A DNA stretch of 64,000 nt from Siniperca chuatsi (Eukaryota; Chordata; Actinopteri; Centrarchiformes; Sinipercidae): NCBI RefSeq assembly GCF_020085105.1, contig NC_058059.1:22588042-22652041 (forward strand), given 5' to 3'. The translations under genes were made by a program, and so were the position numbers. The notes beneath the pieces are model-generated. The model made no database searches. It was given only the letters and a program-made list of their open reading frames with translations, and had not been told where the DNA came from. Below, piece by piece: positions 58,400 to 64,000 of this stretch. Every line of letters begins with the position of its first letter. Position 1 is the stretch's first letter.

Positions 58400-58660
58400 T
58401 GCTTAGTTACCCCTCTCTCTCAACCCAACATGGCAGCGGAAGATGGCCGCCCACCCTGAGTCTGGTTCTGTCCAAGGTTTCTGCCTCATAAAGGAAGTTT
58501 TTCCTTGCCACTGTCACCAAGTGCTTGCTCATGGTGGGATTTGTCGGGTCTCTGTAAATATTTTTTATAAAGAGTACGGTCTAGACCTGCTCTATAGGAA
58601 AAGTGCAATGAGATAACTTATTTTATGAATTGGCGCTATATAAATAAAACTGAATTGAAC
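58400..58660 (+). mobile_element. L2-tail family fragment
   Basis: Plus-strand copy of the 3' UTR seen in the minus element at 37937-38220: gccgcccaccctgagtctgg, ctcatggtgggatttg, gtgcaatgagataactt and the ggcgctatataaataaa end. The small ORF 58282-58491 that crosses its left edge is not a gene. Confidence 0.75.
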
Positions 58661-59407
58661 ATACATGATCATATACCAGGTTTATATAAAAACAAAATCA
58701 CAAAAATGTTACTCAATGTTAATCAAAAATGGAAGTTCAAATGTTCACATAAAATAAAGGAAGGAGTAATGCATAGTTAAACATTTATTATTTACAGATT
58801 CAAAGCAATTTTAATCACTGTGCAACTGTAAACAAATGTATATATAAAAATAGTAGCTAATACTTTTGGAATGCAGTAAAAAAGACTTCATTAGTGTGGA
58901 GACGACAGCATCTGTACTATAATTGTGCCTTGACTAACTGTAAATTAATCCACAAATTAATTGGTGATTTTTTTCCTTCATAATCAACATATACTGGAAC
59001 TAACATTACTCACGCCACATTTTATAAGCAAACATGGCAGAGAAAGACAGCACCCAGGTTATTTTAAATGTTCTGATTACTCGTGAATCCAAAATCCTTT
59101 GGCTTCCCAGAGGAAGGTGCAGTATTCAAACATTGCAAAACTCCCCTGAAGTACCTCGTGAGCCAAAACCATAATAATGTCTGTTGAAAGATATATTTGC
59201 ATGGATTTATGTTTAGGTAATGGTTATACAAGTCTGACTAATAGTCCATGAATCAAATAATAAATTACATTGTCAGATCAAATCAAAAAGAAAAAGCAAT
59301 ATCTGTTCTTAAATTAAATTTCAATCAAATCGCTAATCAGTGAATCATGAAGCAAGTTGAATCTCTGTGAAGCTATTGACTCACAGTCACTGCCTCTTAA
59401 CTTCTAT
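58661..59407. other. Spacer below the TRIM gene
   Basis: AT-rich sequence holding the presumed 3' UTR of the minus-strand TRIM gene. No repeat or gene was recognised. Confidence 0.4.
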
Positions 59408-61063
59408 CTACTTAAGCTTACAGATTTCAGCAGCAGGTCCATTACCGTGTGAACCAAAAACACCAAGTCCATGATAGAGTGGCTGAGTGAATGTGGTCTG
59501 GACTCTGTGGAGGAGAGTCATGGTTTCAGAGACGCTGTAGAAGGACAGAATACCTGCCATGTGATCCAGGTACACTCCTATTTTGGAGGACTGAGGGCCT
59601 GCGATAAAAGTGCCAATACTGTTATGTCTGAATTCATAATTGTTGTTAAAACACTCTAATGCCCAAGACTTGTCATCATTTCCAAATCCACTTTCATATC
59701 CTGTTCTGCTGATATCCTTGTATGTGACTGCTACTGAAACTTCATGTCTGCTTCTCTCCACCTCCCAGTAGTGACGTCTGCTCAGACTCTCTCTACTCAC
59801 GACCTGAAACATGTCAGTAAATCTGTCTTGATTACTAGAATATAACTGTTTTTCATTCGTCACGGTTGCTTTTCTGTTCCCTTCAGATAATAACAGCTGT
59901 GTGTTTGCTGAGTTGGGATCCAGTGTGATTTGACATGAACACTGTAAGAATTCAGCTCTGGTCCTGGGCTCTGCTTGTGGCAGTAAAACATCCACTCCAG
60001 TCTCTGTCAGTGAGATCTTGGTCCATACCTCACTAAGAATGTCCTGTAGCTTGTCTCTGACCTCTGACACAGCTGCTGTCACATCCTTAAAGTATAGCAG
60101 AGGACAGATTTTGATGCTGGGTGAGTCTGTAGATTCACTAAGACATGACAGAAAGGGGTAATTGTGTAGAAACCGGGTGTGGTCCTCTGTGTGTGAGAGC
60201 CGCTCCAGCTCAGCTTCTTTCTTCCTCAGTTTGGTGATCTCCTGCTGCAGTTTCTCCTGACGGTCTGTGGCCCGACTCACTTCAGTTTTCTGCCGGGATC
60301 TGATCTGCTGCTTCACATCAGAGCTTCTGTTCTTGATAAGACGTACCAGCTGAGCGAAGAGCTTCTCGCTGTTCTTCACTGCTTTATCAGCAGAGCAACT
60401 GATAGCCCTCACCTCCTGCTGAAGCGCCTTCACGTCAATCTCTATGTCCTGGATTCTCTGCTGGATTCTTTGTCGACTCGTTGCGAGCTCTCTCTGCCTC
60501 CTACTCCGTTCTGCTGAGGCTAAGACAATGTCGTGGTCTTTATGTTCATCCATGGAGCACAGATAACAGATACACTGCTGATCAGTGCGGCAGAAAATCT
60601 TCATCGCTTTACCATGGTGTGAACAGATGATCTTCTGAAGCTCTTTGGAGGGGCCGACCAGCTTGTGTTTTTCAAAGGCAGGGGATTCATAGTGAGGCTG
60701 GAGGTGTTGCTCACAGTAAGAGACCAGACACTGCAGACAGGACTTGATGGCTTTCAGCTTTCTCCCAGTGCAGACATCACAGGACATATCTTCAGGTCCA
60801 GCATAGCAGTGATCAGCTGGAGCAGCTTGGAGTCCTGTCTTCTCCAGCTCCTCCACTAAATCTGTTAGCACAGTGTTTTTCACCAGGGCAGGTCTCGGTC
60901 TGAAGGTCTGTCTGCACTGAGGGCAGCTGTGGATTTTCTTCTGATCCTCTTCATCCCAGTGGCTTTTAATACAGTTCATGCAGTAGCTGTGCCCACAGGG
61001 AATAGTCACTGGATCCTTCAGTAGATCCAAACAGATCGAACAGCAAAGTTTTTTCTGATCCAT
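59408..61063 (-). CDS. TRIM-family E3 ubiquitin ligase, RING/B-box/coiled coil/PRY-SPRY
   Basis: A single-exon frame of 551 residues ending in TAG at 59408-59410. Domains in order: C3HC4 RING at about 8-50 (CSICLDLLKDPVTIPCGHSY, closing CPQC); a first B-box-like Cys/His segment at about 90-130 (CDVCTGRKLKAIKSC); B-box 2 at about 145-180 (CSHHGKAMKIFC ... CYLC, closing HKDHD); coiled coil at about 185-300; PRY-SPRY at about 365-551 (ITLDPNSANTQLLLSEGNRK, RHYWEVE, WALECFN, IGVYLDHMAG). This is the layout of the fish finTRIM and TRIM16/TRIM25-like groups, which expanded in teleosts and often act in antiviral signalling. I chose the ATG at 61061-61063. The frame continues upstream for seven codons to a GTG at 61082-61084, where relatives commonly start (M-A-Q-Q). 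An ISRE-like site lies 52 bp above. The exact subfamily cannot be fixed by eye. Confidence 0.9.
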   Translation of the reverse strand: MDQKKLCCSICLDLLKDPVTIPCGHSYCMNCIKSHWDEEDQKKIHSCPQCRQTFRPRPALVKNTVLTDLVEELEKTGLQAAPADHCYAGPEDMSCDVCTGRKLKAIKSCLQCLVSYCEQHLQPHYESPAFEKHKLVGPSKELQKIICSHHGKAMKIFCRTDQQCICYLCSMDEHKDHDIVLASAERSRRQRELATSRQRIQQRIQDIEIDVKALQQEVRAISCSADKAVKNSEKLFAQLVRLIKNRSSDVKQQIRSRQKTEVSRATDRQEKLQQEITKLRKKEAELERLSHTEDHTRFLHNYPFLSCLSESTDSPSIKICPLLYFKDVTAAVSEVRDKLQDILSEVWTKISLTETGVDVLLPQAEPRTRAEFLQCSCQITLDPNSANTQLLLSEGNRKATVTNEKQLYSSNQDRFTDMFQVVSRESLSRRHYWEVERSRHEVSVAVTYKDISRTGYESGFGNDDKSWALECFNNNYEFRHNSIGTFIAGPQSSKIGVYLDHMAGILSFYSVSETMTLLHRVQTTFTQPLYHGLGVFGSHGNGPAAEICKLK

Positions 61064-61114
61064 TAGGTTTTGTTGCTGCGCCACTTCACCTCAAAGAGAC
61101 GGTGAATATGAAAT

Positions 61115-61127
61115 AGTTTCGCTTTTG
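61115..61127 (-). promoter_or_regulatory. ISRE-like site upstream of the TRIM gene
   Basis: The plus strand reads AGTTTCGCTTTTG, one base off the interferon-stimulated response element AGTTTCNNTTTCN; the minus strand, reading toward the gene, is AAAAGCGAAACT. It is 52 bp above the chosen start codon, in the proximal promoter or the leader. Interferon induction is known for many fish TRIM genes. Confidence 0.5.
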
Positions 61128-61139
61128 CATACAAAATAA

Positions 61140-62590
61140 AAACTGGGAACTGATCCAAGCCAAAGCTTAGTTCTCTTTCTTTGTTTGCTTGCTGATCTAC
61201 AGTGAACGGGGCTTCACTTTACAACATGTTGGTTACACCCATCCGTACACTGGCAGATCTGCGAAAGAGGCAGCAAGCAGGAAACATCTGGACTGAAAGG
61301 GACTGGCTGTGTTGGAAAGCAGGAAGAGGGAGGGATTATTACGCTGGGATTAGTTCGGGGAAGAGGTGCAGTTTCAGTGAAGCAGCACGTGTTTGTAGCC
61401 CCTGTTTACATGAAGTGAAGAGCATGGGACGTAAACCTAGACAATTCAACATAATAACACTTTTCGCTTACAGTAAAAAGTAAAACTAACCCAGCCGAGA
61501 TGATAAATTACAATATAGGTCGATATGTTGACCCAATTTACTACACTTCTGTTCGGAGCAGCTGTGTTTCATGACTTGGTTCAAGTTCCCTGATTGCCTC
61601 ATCTCCCTAGTCAGAACTTTGTCATGTCAGCCTTTAGTGCAGACACAATCTGATGAAATGTGTTTTCCACACACTCAACTAATAGATATCACCATGAAAC
61701 TTTAAGTTGATTACTTACCTTATGTAGGAAATCTATGTGTTTCTGCCTGCAGTCTGTATCGATACCAGCAGCAATTTAATTCACATTCTCCACCATTTAA
61801 CATGTAGTTAAAAATTTAGCTCAGTTTTACACTAAGCCGTTTCTCTTGATCAGTCAAGCTACTGAATAGCCTAATGCACAAATTAGCTTTGTGAGGGAAT
61901 TAAGATGAAATACCAGATACGTAAAGTGACTGAATGTAAGTTACAGAAAACAAAGGCAACGATCTTTATACGTGAAACATTTATTGCGCACACAACTAAC
62001 ACACAAACAACTAGAATAAATAAATAAATGCAGCCATGAATGTTATGAACAGCGATGAACAGCTGATAAATGATGGAGGACCAGTGTAATCAGATAAGTG
62101 GATCATTTTGGCATTGACCAGTGAAAATCAGCCTTTATGCGCCGTTCAGCAGCTGAGAGAAGTTTTGGAAAGCACTTGTGAAATATTTTACGATTCCATA
62201 TCATGATTATAATGAATATTCCTGACCTCAGGCTAAATGACTCGTCAGTAACCTATTAGCATCAATCCAAATAAAACACAGGAAACACAGTCTGGTGGTT
62301 CAGACAGCCAGGGGACAATTTGCGCTGGAAAGGAGGACGCAGGCGCAGTCGAGTCTCCTGTGTGGGCAGCTCTGCGTGTCTGGATGCGCAGTTCGACCAA
62401 GTGATTCCTCTCGTGGAGCTCCCAACAGCTTGAGCTTATTTGGGCATTGTCAGTGTCCGGCTGGGTGTTCTGCAGCCGCGATGGCTTTCAGAGTCACTCA
62501 CAGATCGTTCGCTTCTAACTTCGTCATGTTAGAATGCTTAGATGTCAGCATTCAACTCTCCCGCTGCTATAGTTAACATCATCACAGAGC
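61140..62590. other. Spacer between the TRIM gene and the right-end element
   Basis: No gene was recognised. The plus-strand ORFs 61202-61483 and 62295-62576 have no motif or homology I can name. The stretch 62290-62580 is more GC-rich (cgcaggcgcagtcgagtctc) and could be a leader or promoter for the frame that follows. The part 61690-62290 is AT-rich. Confidence 0.35.
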
Positions 62591-62889
62591 GTAATGCGGT
62601 ATTGTCATCAGCAACGATGAAAGCAACAGTGAAAATGATTTTGAATCCTCCTCTCCCTGCAAGAGCTTGTCAGGTATAGAGAGTGAAATTGGGGAAATGG
62701 TCAGTGATAAAGATTGGCTTGAATATCAAACATCACCCACCCAGGATAAATTAAGCGATACTGAAAATGGAATTGACACATTATCTGAGGATGTAGAAAT
62801 GAGCCCTGCTCAGAGTCTTGATCTATTGCCAAAAGTGGGTATACTGAAAAGAGATGCCTCAGAATTTATCGAACCAGATACTGATAATC

Positions 62890-63336
62890 TTCTTCTTTTC
62901 CTTTCGGCTGTTCCCTTTCAGTGGTCGCCACAGCGAATCATGTGCCTCCATCGAACCCTGTACTCTGCATCCTCTTCACTCACACCAATTAACTTCATGT
63001 CCTCTCTCACTACATCCATAAATCTCCTCTTTGGTCTTCCTCTAGACCTCCTGCCTGACAGCTCCAACCGCAGCATCCTTCTACCAATATATTCACAGTC
63101 TCTCCTCTGAACACGTCCAAACCACCTCAGTCTGGCCTCTCTGACTTTATCTCTAAACATCTAACATGAGCTGTCCCTCTGATGTCCTCATTCCTGATCC
63201 TGTCCGTCCTCGTCACTCCCAAAGAGAACCTCAGCATCTTAAGCTCTGCTACCTCCAGCTCTGCCTCTTGTCTTTTCTTCTTCTTCCACTGTCTCTGAGC
63301 TGTACAACATCGCTGGTCTCACCACCATCTTGGACA
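62890..63336 (-). mobile_element. RTE-type LINE, 5'-truncated, with target-site duplication
   Basis: On the minus strand the frame 63160-62918 encodes the typical RTE C-terminus (REARLRWFGRVQRRD, then RRSRGRPKRRFMDVVREDMK). The 3' end carries the agccgaaaggaaaagaaga tail of teleost RTE elements. The flanks at 62870-62889 and 63337-63356 agree at 19 of 20 bases, a target-site duplication. The 447-bp insert lies inside the Cys-rich frame above. Confidence 0.85.
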
Positions 63337-63779
63337 CGAACCAGATACTGCTAATCAAACATCTCAAATGGGAGGGGCCCCTGCGCCACAATGCAAACAG
63401 CCAGACCCCAAAGCCGAAAAAGCTCAAATGTGGGGTAATAATGTACTGCAAAATCAATACAAACAGTACAGCGCTGAACTGGCTGAACGCAGAAGACGGG
63501 CAGGTGGGATGCGTGATTTTAAGATCACAGAGAGAGAGAAGAAAATTTTGATAGCCATAGACCTGGACCTGTACCAGACACACCCAAACACACTATGGCT
63601 CTACCTGTATGAGGAACATTACTACATAATACAAAACAGGGTTTTTTATGTATACCACAAATGTAAATATTTTTGCAATGTATGTCTGTCTGAAGAATGT
63701 CACAAGCAACAAGATTTAAAACTAACTAACGTAACACTACAATTACATTTCTACTGTTTTAAAAATTCTAGGTGGCATC

Positions 63780-63842
63780 TGCATTGTGCCTCCTTCTCCC
63801 TCTGTTATGAATTGGCGCTATATAAATAAAATTGAATTGAAT
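63780..63842 (+). mobile_element. L2-tail family fragment, second insertion
   Basis: The piece ends in atgaattggcgctatataaa followed by the repeated attgaattg tail, the same end as the copies at 58400-58660 and 37937-38220. It splits the Cys-rich frame. The left limit is uncertain because only the tail is recognisable. Confidence 0.65.
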
Positions 63843-64000
63843 TGTCCAGATTGTCGGTGCATTTGTAGATCAGAGTTTTGTTTTAACAGACACAAAGATG
63901 TGACAGAATCCAAACATTGCAAAAGGTTTAGGTCGTACGATCACACTAAATATTGCAACGACTGCAGCCTTCTCTATGACTCTGAAATGCGAACACATGA

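Larger units (their letters stand above)
62597..64000 (+). pseudogene. Broken Cys-rich frame, possibly N-terminal region of a Polinton-type DNA polymerase B
   Basis: Three open pieces lie in plus orientation: 62597-62889 (acidic, Ser/Asp/Glu-rich, entered after a TAA), 63357 to about 63770, and about 63842 to the window end. The middle piece has a basic start, then the E-E-H-Y-Y-I-I motif followed by CKYFCNVCLSEEC. The last piece carries the C-x2-C, CRSEFCFNRHKD and C-x2-C spacing of a zinc-binding region. As recalled, an H-Y-Y motif followed by such Cys clusters occurs ahead of the exonuclease domain in protein-primed family B polymerases of Polintons and adintoviruses; the assignment is tentative. 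No polymerase motif is inside the window. An RTE LINE (62890-63336) and an L2-tail piece (about 63780-63842) interrupt it, so this copy cannot make the protein as it stands. Confidence 0.4.

Noticed and set aside
59408-61084. Using the GTG at 61082-61084 as the TRIM start
   Set aside because: Nuclear genes rarely start at GTG. The first ATG in frame is at 61061-61063 and still leaves the RING domain whole; the GTG is reported as a finding.
61202-61483. A 93-codon plus-strand frame divergent from the TRIM gene
   Set aside because: No motif, no codon bias, and it runs through the presumed TRIM promoter; I could not support it as a gene.
62295-62576. A 93-codon plus-strand frame
   Set aside because: Composition of the GC-richer stretch alone can explain it; no recognisable protein feature and no splice link to the Cys-rich frame that I could prove.

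Overview
The window is vertebrate nuclear DNA, almost certainly from a percomorph-type teleost fish. Small exons with GT/AG boundaries are separated by AT-rich introns full of Tc1 transposons, L2-, Rex1- and RTE-type LINE pieces, tRNA-like SINEs, MITEs and (TG)n microsatellites. I assembled gene models exon by exon from splice sites and phase. The two large ones come out as exact multiples of three: PUM3, 17 coding exons, 658 codons plus stop; CFAP44, 34 coding exons, 1806 codons plus stop.

Layout. 1-2002: intron of a potassium-channel gene with a Tc1 remnant and an L1-type fragment. 2003-2281 (+): last exon of KCNV2 (Kv8.2). 2282-6425: intergenic, repeats. 6426-20326 (-): PUM3 (puf-A), tail to tail with KCNV2, which I recall as the order in human 9p24. 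21480-22240: a head-to-head promoter region shared by PUM3 and CFAP44, with a perfect palindromic RFX X-box beside the CFAP44 side. 22486-52063 (+): CFAP44 (WDR52), a ciliary/flagellar axoneme protein with N-terminal WD40 repeats and C-terminal coiled coils. 52064-56794: intergenic, with a decayed LINE and several copies of one AT-rich repeat. 56795-57577 (-): an intronless, GC-rich BRCC3 (BRCC36) gene. 59408-61063 (-): an intronless TRIM-family E3 ligase (RING, B-boxes, coiled coil, PRY-SPRY) with an interferon-response-like element just upstream. About 62590-64000 (+): a broken Cys-rich reading frame that I tentatively relate to the N-terminal region of Polinton/adintovirus-type protein-primed DNA polymerases. 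It is interrupted by an RTE retrotransposon with a near-perfect target duplication and by an L2-tail fragment, and it runs off the window.

The cellular genes are not one pathway: a photoreceptor K+ channel subunit, a nucleolar RNA-binding protein, an axonemal protein, a K63 deubiquitinase and an innate-immune-type TRIM. The clearest functional link is the PUM3/CFAP44 divergent promoter with its X-box. The most unusual structures are the nested, virus-like right end, a degenerate 36-bp minisatellite in CFAP44 intron 2, a large fold-back inverted repeat in the last CFAP44 intron, and the many splice sites embedded in TG/CA repeats.
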